Assembly: GCF_001644025.1 (NCBI RefSeq)
Contig: NZ_LUUK01000025.1
Span: 1 to 46,724 of the forward strand
Length of the DNA: 46,724 bases
Source of the DNA: Methylomonas koyamae
GTDB taxonomy: Bacteria > Pseudomonadota > Gammaproteobacteria > Methylococcales > Methylomonadaceae
Reading direction: 5' to 3'
Below, one piece after another: positions 6,206 to 15,098 of this stretch. A model generated the notes under the pieces. The model was given only the letters and a program-made list of their open reading frames with translations, made no database searches and was not told the DNA's origin. Each line of letters opens with the position of its first letter. Position 1 is the stretch's first letter. A program made the position numbers and the translations under genes.

Positions 6206-8542
6206 ATGATATCAAGTTATCCACATTTGCCGTTGCAACGTGAGGAACCAATCACCGAAAAGAGACCAGGTAGTTATCATCCACCGCCACCGCCAGCCGA
6301 TCCTGCAGCGCATGCTAAAGCTCTCGGTTTACAGCTACAAAAAACTATCCAACAGACAGGTCAGGACATTGGTGGTTTTGATGATCGCAAATTGTTTCGT
6401 TTTCAGGTAGAGAAAGGCTTCAACCCCGACGAACTGAGAAAGATTTCCAGAGAAATTGAATTCGTTAGTCAAGAGAACGACGAAATCGTGGTTGCCTTTG
6501 TTAGTCAATCAGCGCTGCAATCTTTCGAAGCTAGATTAGCGTCGATAGGTAAAGGAGAATCCGTCACCAACAAACAAGTCTATTACGCATTGCATGCGAT
6601 GAGCGGATGGACTCCAGACGATAGAACCGGCTGGTCATTAAAGCAGGAAGGATTGCCAGAAACGGAAAGTTTTTATCTTGATCTTGAACTCTGGCCAATA
6701 GAGGACAACCCTAAAGAACGCCAGTTGCTTTTGAGTCGTTTCGAATCCTGGCTAAGAGAAAATGGCATCGAATCTCCTGATAGTGTTAAACAACCAGGCC
6801 TGACCATTTATCGTGTTCGCTGTGATCGTAATCAAGCAGAACAATTGCTACGTCACCGCGATATAAGGATCGTTGATTTACCGCCGCGTTTTGGCCTAAA
6901 TTTGAGGCATCTCGGTTTAGATATTCAGCACTTCCCCGTTCCCTCTTCGCCGCAACCCAATGCACCTGGGATTGTGGTTTTAGACAGTGGGTTGGCAACC
7001 GGGCACCCGTTGTTGGGATCAGCGGTGGGCGATGCACAAAGCTTTTTACCCGGCCACATGGCAGCTGACGAAACGGGGCATGGTACGCATGTCGCCGGTA
7101 TCGCTCTTTATGGCGACTTCACCAAGTCAATCGAGGCTGGCTCGTTCGTTCCGGAATTACGTCTTTTTAGCGGCCGAATTCTGGATAAAAACAATGAAAA
7201 TGATGGCTTGATTGAAAACCACATTGAGGCTGCCGTTCGCTATTTTGCCGATCAATACAGCTGCCGGGTTTTCAACCTGTCGTTCGGCGACAGCCGCAAA
7301 CCTTATCTCGGCGGGCATGTACGCGGTTTGGCATACACCTTGGACAGACTTTCACGTGAATTAAGCGTTTTATTCATTGTTTCGGCTGGAAATGTTCTGC
7401 CTGAACAGCAGGATGGTCTGGCATGGAAACAGAGCTATCCTCAGTATTTAGTCGACGATGAGTGGGCAATCATCGATCCGGCTACAGCCCTTAATGTGCT
7501 GACTGTTGGCAGTTTGGCTCGCTGGGAGGCTACCTTAAATGCTCAACGGAATAGTCACGATCCTGCTGAATTGCCAATAGCCAAAGTAGAACAGCCGTCT
7601 CCTTTTTCCCGTCACGGACCTTCTGTCGGTGGCGCCATAAAGCCTGAGTTGGTTGCTTTCGGCGGTAACTGGGCCTTGAACGCTCGTAATGGTGCCAACT
7701 ACATAATCGAGCAGGGTTTAGGCGAATTATCCACCAGCTTAGACTTTGCACAAGGTAGCCTACTCGGCGTTAAATGCGGCACAAGCTTTGCTGCTCCGCA
7801 TATTGCCCATATAGCAGGGAAAGTACTATCTGAGCATCCGGAAGCCAGCGCCAATTTAATACGGGCTTTATTGGTAACTCATGCCTCCATACCCTATGCC
7901 TCATCGGAAATTTTTGATGACCAAAATTTGATCAGAAAAGTGCTTGGCTATGGTCATGTCGATATGCGGGCATTATTCAAATCATTGGAAAATGAAGTAA
8001 ATCTGATTGCCGATGGCTTAATCGAGAACAAGCGGCATCATTTTTACGAATTATTGATACCGGACGACTTTGTTTCATCAGGCAAACGTATCCGTGAAAT
8101 AGTAGTCAGTCTGGCCCATACGCCACTGGTTCGATCAACTCGAGTCACTTACAAAGCAACCCGTTTGGATTACCGATTGATTGCTGCATCCGATCTTGAT
8201 CATGCGGTCAAAATGTTCAGCAAGGCAACGAGTAAAGACGACTTTGAAAACATCCCAGAGTTACCTAATGCAACCGTCAGTAGAAGTCTTAGAAGCAAAG
8301 GCACCGTTCAAAGTGCGATGTGGCAATTCAAGCAATTCAACCGCAATTCCAAATTAAAGACTGATAAGCTATTTGTAGTCGTTACCAGAAATGATCATCC
8401 TTGGGGTGAGGCTATTTCCAACACAACCGAGGAATATTCTCTGGTAGTTTGTTTACGTGATCGAGAGAATCAGCAAGCTAAATTATACAGCCAAATTCAG
8501 AGCCGCTTGCAGCAACGTCAACGAGCGAGGGCAAGAGGTTAA
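6206..8542 (+). CDS. ietS: Subtilisin-like (S8) serine protease of an IetAS-type anti-phage pair
   Basis: 778 aa. A long N-terminal region (1-250) has no signal peptide, so it is cytoplasmic. A complete subtilase domain follows, with Asp260 in VVLDSG, His292 in GHGTHVAG, oxyanion Asn396 in SAGN, and Ser527 in GTSFAAPH. The C-terminal ~200 residues (from ~580) look like a beta-rich domain of unknown role. Subtilases normally act outside the cell; a leaderless one coupled to an AAA+ gene fits the IetAS defence pair, where proteolysis of phage or host proteins is presumed. It begins 6 bp after the ATPase stop, so the two are one operon. All catalytic residues are intact. Confidence 0.85.
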   Translation: MISSYPHLPLQREEPITEKRPGSYHPPPPPADPAAHAKALGLQLQKTIQQTGQDIGGFDDRKLFRFQVEKGFNPDELRKISREIEFVSQENDEIVVAFVSQSALQSFEARLASIGKGESVTNKQVYYALHAMSGWTPDDRTGWSLKQEGLPETESFYLDLELWPIEDNPKERQLLLSRFESWLRENGIESPDSVKQPGLTIYRVRCDRNQAEQLLRHRDIRIVDLPPRFGLNLRHLGLDIQHFPVPSSPQPNAPGIVVLDSGLATGHPLLGSAVGDAQSFLPGHMAADETGHGTHVAGIALYGDFTKSIEAGSFVPELRLFSGRILDKNNENDGLIENHIEAAVRYFADQYSCRVFNLSFGDSRKPYLGGHVRGLAYTLDRLSRELSVLFIVSAGNVLPEQQDGLAWKQSYPQYLVDDEWAIIDPATALNVLTVGSLARWEATLNAQRNSHDPAELPIAKVEQPSPFSRHGPSVGGAIKPELVAFGGNWALNARNGANYIIEQGLGELSTSLDFAQGSLLGVKCGTSFAAPHIAHIAGKVLSEHPEASANLIRALLVTHASIPYASSEIFDDQNLIRKVLGYGHVDMRALFKSLENEVNLIADGLIENKRHHFYELLIPDDFVSSGKRIREIVVSLAHTPLVRSTRVTYKATRLDYRLIAASDLDHAVKMFSKATSKDDFENIPELPNATVSRSLRSKGTVQSAMWQFKQFNRNSKLKTDKLFVVVTRNDHPWGEAISNTTEEYSLVVCLRDRENQQAKLYSQIQSRLQQRQRARARG

Positions 8543-8907
8543 TGATTGACTCTCCAGTAGCATTATTCCCTGTGCGAATGCGAGCCTTGATGCCACAAGC
8601 TTCCTTTGAAATTTGATTGTTCATAGTCCACTTATTGCCGTGGCTTGCCGGCCAGCATTTCATAAATTGTGAGAATTTGTTAGCTTTTAACCTTTAATTA
8701 TGAGATTTTGTAAAGAAATGAAAATCTCATAATTTATGCAACTGGTTGATTTTTATGAAGGTCAATTTTTCAGAAATTATGAGATCTGACAGTCGGAATT
8801 ACCCAAAGGGGGCGGTGCCGACCATTACTATTTCCAAATGAGTTTGCAGCGCCTCCGATAACCGGTAAAGCCGACGCTAAAGCTGGGTAATGGTATGCGC
8901 CGATATT
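8543..8907. other. Gap holding the left copy of a long repeat
   Basis: No gene is seen. It contains the left ~135-bp repeat copy (8662-8796). The sequence after the repeat, up to the LysR stop, shows no ORF or tRNA-like structure. Confidence 0.5.
8662..8796 (+). repeat. Left copy of a ~135-bp direct repeat with ATTATGAGAT boxes
   Basis: Aligned by eye, this stretch is roughly 85% identical to 18256-18393, in the same orientation. Both copies contain the word ATTATGAGAT (or a decayed form) three times forward and once inverted (ATCTCATAATT), separated by T-rich spacers. In the right copy the repeat ends just before an MNT nucleotidyltransferase gene, so it looks like a promoter/operator region. 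This left copy has no gene after it and its first box is decayed (AAATTGTGAG). Confidence 0.75.
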
Positions 8908-9798
8908 TCAAACGTCGCTTAACAGCGGCCGGCTTAATGTTTGGTACCACCAATTGGCTGCTTCACCTTTATGTGCAGTGCGCATTGCCAGCCACACCGG
9001 TTCCGACGGACGCGCTTCCTCAACCTGCAATTCCATCAACGATCCGGTTTCCAGGTCGTGGGCAACTAATCGTCGCGGTAAAAAGCCAAAGCCCAATCCG
9101 GCCCGTTGAAATTGGATTTTGGTGTCGATATTCGGCACCGTAATGCGTTTTTGCCCGGACAATAAACCTACTGTTTTTGCCGGCAGCGACCGGGCGCTAT
9201 CGGCGACGGCGATGACGGTATGTCTATGCAGCATGTCGGTTTTAATTGGCTGATCCACCTTAGCCAACGGGTGAACGGGGGCGACGCAAAATGCAAAATC
9301 CACCGTATCGATCTGCCTGACTTGATAGCCGCTCCAATTCGGACAATCGCCGACGGCAACGACGATATCCGCCCGTTCCTCACGTAATGCTTCCCATACC
9401 CCACTCATCACTTCCGTGGTGAAGCGAATGCGGGTTCCGCATTCCAGGGTATTAAACTCATGCAAATCGTTAATAAACACCCTGCTGGGTATCAGGGAAT
9501 CAAACACTACGGTCAGCTCGGCTTCATATCCCGACGCGATTTTATACAGCCGAGATTCGAGATCGCCAAAGGCGTGCAATAACAAACGCCCTTCGTTTAA
9601 CAAGGCATTTCCGGCTGGAGTCAGCGAAAGCTTGGGGCCATTGCGTTCGAATAACTTCAGATTCAATTGTTCTTCCAATTTGCCCACGGCATAGGAAATG
9701 GTGGAGGGCACGCGATGCAGCAGGTCCGCCGCGCCCGACATCGATCCGGTGCGGTCGATCGCATCGATAATTTGAATAGCTTCCAGCGATAACTTCAT
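8908..9798 (-). CDS. LysR-family transcriptional regulator
   Basis: 296 aa from the ATG at 9798; the frame continues upstream, but this start is preceded by GGAG at good spacing and gives the usual LysR N-terminus. Residues 1-60 form the winged HTH, with the typical SMSGAADLLHRVPSTISYAVGKLEEQLNLKLFER-like order (AA..L...PSTIS..V..LE..L...LFER). The rest is the periplasmic-binding-like effector domain. The divergent pirin gene starts 165 bp away, so it probably controls pirin and itself from the shared region. The effector ligand is unknown. Confidence 0.9.
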   Translation of the reverse strand: MKLSLEAIQIIDAIDRTGSMSGAADLLHRVPSTISYAVGKLEEQLNLKLFERNGPKLSLTPAGNALLNEGRLLLHAFGDLESRLYKIASGYEAELTVVFDSLIPSRVFINDLHEFNTLECGTRIRFTTEVMSGVWEALREERADIVVAVGDCPNWSGYQVRQIDTVDFAFCVAPVHPLAKVDQPIKTDMLHRHTVIAVADSARSLPAKTVGLLSGQKRITVPNIDTKIQFQRAGLGFGFLPRRLVAHDLETGSLMELQVEEARPSEPVWLAMRTAHKGEAANWWYQTLSRPLLSDV

Positions 9799-9963
9799 TG
9801 GAACTCCAAAACCACTTTCGAAAAAATCGAATATTAAAAGCAAAATAACTCGTTTTAAATAATGAAAACTCAGGAGTATTCTAATTTCACTCGCTGAAAA
9901 CCCCAATATTCCATACAAAAGCTGAGTGAATGTTAATTCGAAATTTTTGAAAGGAGCTAGATC
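9799..9963. promoter_or_regulatory. Divergent promoter region lysR-pirin
   Basis: 165 bp of AT-rich DNA between divergent genes, as is usual for LysR regulators and their targets. AGGAG at about 9952 serves the pirin ATG at 9964; GGAG on the other strand serves lysR. No single T-N11-A dyad is decisive by eye. Confidence 0.5.
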
Positions 9964-10683
9964 ATGCTGGAAATTCGTCCCGCCCACCGCCGAGGTAGCG
10001 CTCAGTTCGACTGGCTATTCTCAAGACACACTTTTTCCTTCGGCAATTACTACGACCCGCAGCAAAGCGGATTTTCGGATTTGTTAGTGATCAACGAAGA
10101 TATTGTGCAGCCGGGTAAAGGCTTTGGCACGCATCCGCATCGGGACATGGAAATTTTTACCTATGTCATCGACGGTGCGTTGGCACACAAAGACTCGATG
10201 GACAACGGCTCGGTGATCGAAGCCGGCGACGTTCAGTTAATGACTGCCGGAACCGGCGTGACTCATAGCGAGTTCAATCATTCGCAGAGCGAGTTGGTGC
10301 ATTTTCTGCAAATTTGGTTGGTGCCGAATAGCAAAGGCGTCGAGCCGCGCTATCAGCAAAGTCATTTTAGCCCCGCGCAAAAACAAGGCCGTCTGGCGCT
10401 GATTATTTCGCCGGACGGTGCGGAAGGATCATTGTCGGTTTACCAGGACGTGCGGGTTTACGCCGGCTGTTTCGATGTCGGCGAACAGGCGCAGTTAATG
10501 CTCGCGGATAACCGTTATGCTTACGTGCATCTGGTAAGCGGCACCTTGACCGTGAACGGCACTGTGCTGCACGCAGGCGATGGCGCCCGCATCCGCGGCG
10601 AGCGCCTAATCGACATACAACAGGGTCACAATGCCGAAATGTTGGTGTTTGATTTACGCCCGCATGAGAAACCCAGCCGGTAG
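9964..10683 (+). CDS. Pirin-family protein (cupin, YhhW-type)
   Basis: 239 aa, two cupin domains. The N-terminal half has the pirin hallmark THPHRDMEIFTYV, whose two His and Glu are metal ligands, plus a later His in TGVTHSEFNHS. The C-terminal cupin is metal-free in YhhW-type pirins, and here it likewise lacks the His cluster. The family includes quercetin 2,3-dioxygenases and redox-responsive regulators. A strong AGGAG lies upstream. It is followed after 6 bp by the ABM-type membrane protein gene, probably one operon under the divergent LysR. Confidence 0.9.
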   Translation: MLEIRPAHRRGSAQFDWLFSRHTFSFGNYYDPQQSGFSDLLVINEDIVQPGKGFGTHPHRDMEIFTYVIDGALAHKDSMDNGSVIEAGDVQLMTAGTGVTHSEFNHSQSELVHFLQIWLVPNSKGVEPRYQQSHFSPAQKQGRLALIISPDGAEGSLSVYQDVRVYAGCFDVGEQAQLMLADNRYAYVHLVSGTLTVNGTVLHAGDGARIRGERLIDIQQGHNAEMLVFDLRPHEKPSR

Positions 10684-10689
10684 TGTGCC

Positions 10690-11268
10690 ATGAACGAAAT
10701 CAGCCAAACGTCGCCCAACAACGAACAAGTTTTTTTCGCCATCCGCCATCGGCTGAAAAAAGGTAAGCGCAACCTTCAGCAATACGAACGTTGGTTAAGC
10801 AAAATCATGCCGATCGCGGCGAGCTTTCCGGGGCATTTGGGCGTACAAGTTGTCCGGCCGCCGGACGGCCACAACGAGTATCTGATCGTGGTGCGCTTTG
10901 CCGGAATCCAGGCCTTGGAATTCTGGCAGCGGTCTCCGGAACGCCAGCAGTTGCTTCAGGAAATTACCGGGATTCTGGACAGCGAAGAAGCGATCGACAT
11001 CAAAACCGGCATCGATTACTGGTTTACCCCGCCGGCTGTGGGTAAGCATCCGCGGCGTTGGAAGCAATGGCTGGTGACGACGTCGGTGATCTGGCCGTTG
11101 ACGATGTATGTGCCGCCGGCGATGGAACCCTTGTTTGTAAAGTATCCCCAGCTGGGGGAATTCGGCATTCGCCAGGGTGTATTGGCTTTGGTTATCGTCG
11201 GTTTGGTGGTGTATTTGATCATGCCGCTCTATGTCCGGCTAATCGCGAAATGGTTTTTTAAAAGTTAG
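10690..11268 (+). CDS. Antibiotic-biosynthesis-monooxygenase (ABM)-like membrane protein
   Basis: 192 aa. Residues ~15-100 form an ABM-type dimeric alpha-beta barrel (RHRLKKGK, FPGHLGVQVVRPPDG, EYLIVVRFAG, LEFWQRSPERQQLL). The C-terminal part carries two or three membrane helices (WLVTTSVIWPLTMYV and ALVIVGLVVYLIMPLYV). This is a recurrent architecture of unknown substrate; ABM domains otherwise act on quinone-like or heme-like compounds. It is probably co-transcribed with pirin. Confidence 0.85.
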   Translation: MNEISQTSPNNEQVFFAIRHRLKKGKRNLQQYERWLSKIMPIAASFPGHLGVQVVRPPDGHNEYLIVVRFAGIQALEFWQRSPERQQLLQEITGILDSEEAIDIKTGIDYWFTPPAVGKHPRRWKQWLVTTSVIWPLTMYVPPAMEPLFVKYPQLGEFGIRQGVLALVIVGLVVYLIMPLYVRLIAKWFFKS

Positions 11269-11378
11269 CGTCCGGATTATGCCTTGGGCGAAAGTCAACG
11301 GCAGCGGATTGTGACAATCGCTTTCGCAATCCTGGCAAAGCCTATTAAAACCACTTTAATAACGGGACAGACTGAATT

Positions 11379-12203
11379 ATGGGACAAACTCCTTCCAGCA
11401 AAATACTGAACTGGCAGATTGAAGGTTGCCATTTTTCTCGCTTCGATATAACGCCCGAGCAGTCGATTTCACTGGAAAAAATCTTTCACGATGAAATTGC
11501 CATTATCGGTTTTTCCGGTGCGGTTTGGAAAAGCCGGCAAAATGGTCAGAACTATCTTGAAACGCCAAATTGTTTAGTGATGCGCGATGCGGGGCAAATA
11601 TTCTCCCTGAAATCGGCTTTTATAAATAAGGACGGTGCAATTTGTCGCGAAATTAAAATCAGTCCTAGGCAACTGATCGATTATTGCGAAAAACACGAGT
11701 TAAGCAAGTTTGTATTGGATTTCAAAAATCCGATTATTGATAACCTGTATTTACGAAATTACTTTGCCGATACGCATAGAGTTTTAGAAACCAGCCAATG
11801 CGCTCTGGAACAATCGACTTGTCTGGCTTTGTTTGTGAATCGGTTTTTGCAGCAAGTGACAGGTAATCATTACCGTTGCCCGCCACTATTAAAGCCTTCG
11901 AAAGTGAAAGTATCCGTTGAATATTTGCGGACTTTTTATAATCGAAATATTTCGCTGAACGAACTTTCGGAAATCACTAAATCGAATCCGTTTGTGCTGT
12001 TAAGAAATTTTAAAAAATGCTTGGGAATTACGCCACACGAATATCTGCAAGCGTATCGAATTATCCAAGCCAAAAAGTTTATTGCTACCGGATTCGCATT
12101 AACCGATGTGGCGATATTGTGCGGTTTTGCCGATCAAAGCCATCTAAACCGCGTGTTTAAAAGAAAAGTTGGAGTAACACCGGGCCAATTTCGAAACGTT
12201 TAA
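11379..12203 (+). CDS. AraC-family transcriptional regulator
   Basis: 274 aa. An N-terminal cupin-like sensing region (~1-160) is followed by a C-terminal double HTH (~175-272): first helix pair LNELSEITKSNPFVLLRNFKKCLGIT in order, then TDVAILCGFADQSHLNRVFKRKVGVTPGQF, which closely fits the AraC/XylS signature. It is likely the activator of the downstream isochorismatase-amidohydrolase-porin genes, 250 bp away and in the same direction. Confidence 0.92.
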   Translation: MGQTPSSKILNWQIEGCHFSRFDITPEQSISLEKIFHDEIAIIGFSGAVWKSRQNGQNYLETPNCLVMRDAGQIFSLKSAFINKDGAICREIKISPRQLIDYCEKHELSKFVLDFKNPIIDNLYLRNYFADTHRVLETSQCALEQSTCLALFVNRFLQQVTGNHYRCPPLLKPSKVKVSVEYLRTFYNRNISLNELSEITKSNPFVLLRNFKKCLGITPHEYLQAYRIIQAKKFIATGFALTDVAILCGFADQSHLNRVFKRKVGVTPGQFRNV

Positions 12204-12227
12204 TCGAGATTGTTTACCTGCCGAATT

Positions 12228-12255
12228 ACTGTCATTTGTACGGTAAAACTGTCAT
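12228..12255 (+). promoter_or_regulatory. Direct repeat, candidate AraC-type operator
   Basis: ACTGTCAT occurs at 12228-12235 and again at 12248-12255, 20 bp (about two helical turns) apart, between araC and the isochorismatase gene. AraC-family proteins bind direct half-sites with about this spacing. Confidence 0.35.
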
Positions 12256-12453
12256 AGGTTTTGTAGCAATTTTCCTACGGACACCGCCATTTTTCACTTT
12301 GTATTTTGTTTACAGGATAGATATTAAACCATTTTATTTATACGTTAATTTTTAAGAAAAAAGTCAATATTGTTCAATACCCAAGTCTTAGAACTTGGTC
12401 AAATGCAAGTCCGTGAATTCTGACCTAAGCAATCTAGTTTAAAGGAGCAATCA

Positions 12454-13119
12454 ATGAGCGCAGCCACCGAAAAACTTATTACCCCCGATAATTGTGCGTT
12501 TATATTTATCGATCATCAACCACAAATGGCTTTTGGCGTCACCAATATCGACCGCCAATTACTCAAGAACAATGCTGTCGCGATGGCCAAAACGGCCAAG
12601 TTGTTCAATATTCCTACCGTTCTCACCGCCGTCGAAACCGAATCATTCAGCGGCTATATTTGGCCCGAGTTGATGGATGTGTTGCAGCAGGACCCGATCG
12701 AACGTTCCAGCATGAATAGCTGGGAAGACGAGGCCTTCGTCGCCGCCGTTAAAAAGACCGGACGGAAAAAATTGGTGATGGCCGCGTTATGGACGGAAGC
12801 TTGTCTGATCTTCCCAACCATCTGCGCGCTGGCGGAAGGCTTCGAAGTCATCATGAATACCGATGCCTCGGGCGGTACTTCGCTAGAAGCGCACAACGCC
12901 GCCATCAGGCGCGCCGAACAACATGGGGCGGAGTCAATCACCTCGCTGCAGGTACTCTTGGAACTGCAACGCGATTGGAGTCGTAAAGAAACCTATGTCG
13001 GCACAACGGATATTGCCCGCGAACATTTTGGCGCGTACGGCATGGGTATCGACTATGCGGCCAGCCTGGTGCACGACTATGGGCAACGTGCCAAATATCC
13101 GCACAAAGTTAATCAATAA
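12454..13119 (+). CDS. Isochorismatase-family hydrolase (YcaC-like)
   Basis: 221 aa. The cysteine-hydrolase fold is seen as CAFIFIDHQPQM (catalytic Asp), a Lys in KKTGRKKLVMA, and the nucleophile Cys in ALWTEACLIFPTICAL, corresponding to the TExC motif of YcaC-like enzymes. Members hydrolyse amides or similar bonds; the substrate is unknown. A good AAAGGAG site lies ahead of the ATG. It is followed after 57 bp by an amidohydrolase, suggesting a catabolic unit under the AraC regulator. Confidence 0.9.
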   Translation: MSAATEKLITPDNCAFIFIDHQPQMAFGVTNIDRQLLKNNAVAMAKTAKLFNIPTVLTAVETESFSGYIWPELMDVLQQDPIERSSMNSWEDEAFVAAVKKTGRKKLVMAALWTEACLIFPTICALAEGFEVIMNTDASGGTSLEAHNAAIRRAEQHGAESITSLQVLLELQRDWSRKETYVGTTDIAREHFGAYGMGIDYAASLVHDYGQRAKYPHKVNQ

Positions 13120-13176
13120 GCGGCGGCGGATTGAATGCGTTTTCCTGATAAATTCAGTTGATGAGGTGCGTGGCAT

Positions 13177-15054
13177 ATGAATCCTTCTAGCCCGGAGACC
13201 ATTTTATTTAATGGCAAAATCACGACATTGGATCCTGCTCAGCCGGAGGTCAGCGCGATCGCCATCGCCGCCGGCAAAGTTCTTGCGTTAGGCTCGGATG
13301 CACAGATCCAGGTGATGGCGACCGCCGATACCGTCGCCATTGATTTGCACGGTAAACGGGTCCTGCCGGGCTTGAACGACTCGCACCTGCATTTGATTCG
13401 CGGCGGCTTGAATTACAACATCGAACTGCGCTGGGAAGGTGTCGGTAGCATCGCCGATGCCTTGGCCATGCTGCAGCTGCAAGCAGCCAGAACGCCCGCA
13501 CCGCAATGGGTGCGGGTGGTTGGCGGCTGGAGTGAGTTTCAATTTAAAGAAAGGCGGATGCCGACTCTGACGGAAATCAACGCCGTTTCGCCGGATACGC
13601 CGGTGTTTATCCTGCATCTCTATGATCGGGCGTTATTGAACGGAGCCGCGCTGCGTGCCGCCGGCATCGGTAAAGACACCCCCGATCCGCCGGGCGGCAA
13701 AATTCAGCGCGACGCCAACGGCAATCCGACCGGGATGTTGATTGCCGAACCCAATGCGATGATTTTGTATTCGACCTTGGCCAAGGGTCCGAAATTGCCT
13801 CTGGACGATCAGATCAACTCCACCCGGCATTTCATGCGCGAGTTGAATCGTTTGGGCGTGACCAGTTGCATCGATGCCGGCGGCGGTTTTCAAAATTACC
13901 CCGAAGACTATCAGGTGATTGAAAAACTGCATGCAGACGGACAGATGACCGTCCGCATCGCCTACAACTTGTTTACCCAAAACAAGGGTGGGGAGCTGGA
14001 GGATTTTCAGAAATGGGCCGGCATTGTCAAACCCTACAGCGGCGACAGTTACTTTCGCCAGAATGGCGCGGGCGAGATGCTGGTGTTTTCCGCCGCCGAT
14101 TTCGAGGATTTTCTGCAACCCCGCCCGGACATGGCGGCCAGCATGGAAAAAGAGCTGGGCGACGTGGTTCGGTTTTTGGTGGAGAATCGCTGGCCGTTCC
14201 GGCTGCATGCTACTTACGACGAAACCATCGACCGGGCGCTGGACGTGTTCGAGGCGATTGATCGCGACACCCGTTTCGACGATTTGCGCTGGTTTTTCGA
14301 CCATGCCGAAACCGTCAGCGAAAAAAATCTGGCGCGGATCAAGCAGTTGGGCGGCGGCATTGCGGTACAGCATCGCATGGCCTTTCAAGGCGAATATTTT
14401 GTAGACCGCTACGGTAAAAAGGCAGCCGAGCATACGCCGCCGCTGCGAAAAATGTTGGAAATGGGCATCCCGGTTGGCGGCGGCACCGATGCCACACGGG
14501 TTGCCAGTTTTAATCCCTGGGTCTCTTTGTATTGGCTGGTGACAGGCAGAACGGTTGGCGGGTTACCGCTCTACGGCGAGAGCAATTGCCTGGAACGCGA
14601 GGAGGCCTTGCGTCTGTGGACCGCCGGCAGCGCGTATAAATCGAACGAAGAGGCCGTAAAAGGCGCTTTGTCGCCAGACATGTATGCCGATCTCATCGTG
14701 ACATCGCACGATTTTATGACCGTCGCCGACGAGACCATCAAGGCTATTACCTCGCTGCTGACCATGGTAGGCGGCAGAATCGTTTACGCAGCGGATGATT
14801 TCAGCCGGTTCGATACGCCTTTGCCGCCAGCCAGTCCCGATTGGTCACCAGTGCGCTATTTTGGCGGCCATCAAACACCGCAAACGCATTATGCGTTATC
14901 GGCCGCTTCATGCGCAGCGCACACCTGTGCGATTCACGGTCATCATTCAGGTCACGACGGCAAGCTGTCGCGCTGGTTGGGGCTGGATAATGCTGGAAAA
15001 CAAGCGCAGTTTGACAATCCGTGGGCACTGGGCTGCGGCTGTTTTGCCTACTGA
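13177..15054 (+). CDS. Metal-dependent amidohydrolase (YtcJ-type)
   Basis: 625 aa. Amidohydrolase-superfamily marks: an N-terminal LFNGKITTLDP strand, then KRVLPGLNDSHLHL with the HxH metal pair, a long insertion typical of YtcJ/NfdA-type exo-enzymes, FRLHATYDE with His, WFFDHAETV with His, the GGGTDATR Asp segment, and a closing AADLIVTSHD-like strand (YADLIVTSHD). The C-terminal ~60 residues form an extra Cys/His-containing tail (SCAAHTCAIHGHHSGH) that is unusual. YtcJ-type enzymes release N-formyl or other small acyl groups. It sits between the isochorismatase and porin genes. Confidence 0.9.
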   Translation: MNPSSPETILFNGKITTLDPAQPEVSAIAIAAGKVLALGSDAQIQVMATADTVAIDLHGKRVLPGLNDSHLHLIRGGLNYNIELRWEGVGSIADALAMLQLQAARTPAPQWVRVVGGWSEFQFKERRMPTLTEINAVSPDTPVFILHLYDRALLNGAALRAAGIGKDTPDPPGGKIQRDANGNPTGMLIAEPNAMILYSTLAKGPKLPLDDQINSTRHFMRELNRLGVTSCIDAGGGFQNYPEDYQVIEKLHADGQMTVRIAYNLFTQNKGGELEDFQKWAGIVKPYSGDSYFRQNGAGEMLVFSAADFEDFLQPRPDMAASMEKELGDVVRFLVENRWPFRLHATYDETIDRALDVFEAIDRDTRFDDLRWFFDHAETVSEKNLARIKQLGGGIAVQHRMAFQGEYFVDRYGKKAAEHTPPLRKMLEMGIPVGGGTDATRVASFNPWVSLYWLVTGRTVGGLPLYGESNCLEREEALRLWTAGSAYKSNEEAVKGALSPDMYADLIVTSHDFMTVADETIKAITSLLTMVGGRIVYAADDFSRFDTPLPPASPDWSPVRYFGGHQTPQTHYALSAASCAAHTCAIHGHHSGHDGKLSRWLGLDNAGKQAQFDNPWALGCGCFAY

Positions 15055-15098
15055 TAGCGGCTAGCCTTCATGCGATAACGCGAAAGAGGTCATTGCCA

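Noticed and set aside
13633-14433. Long minus-strand frame of 266 codons
   Set aside because: Lies wholly inside the amidohydrolase gene on the other strand and shows only GC-driven openness.
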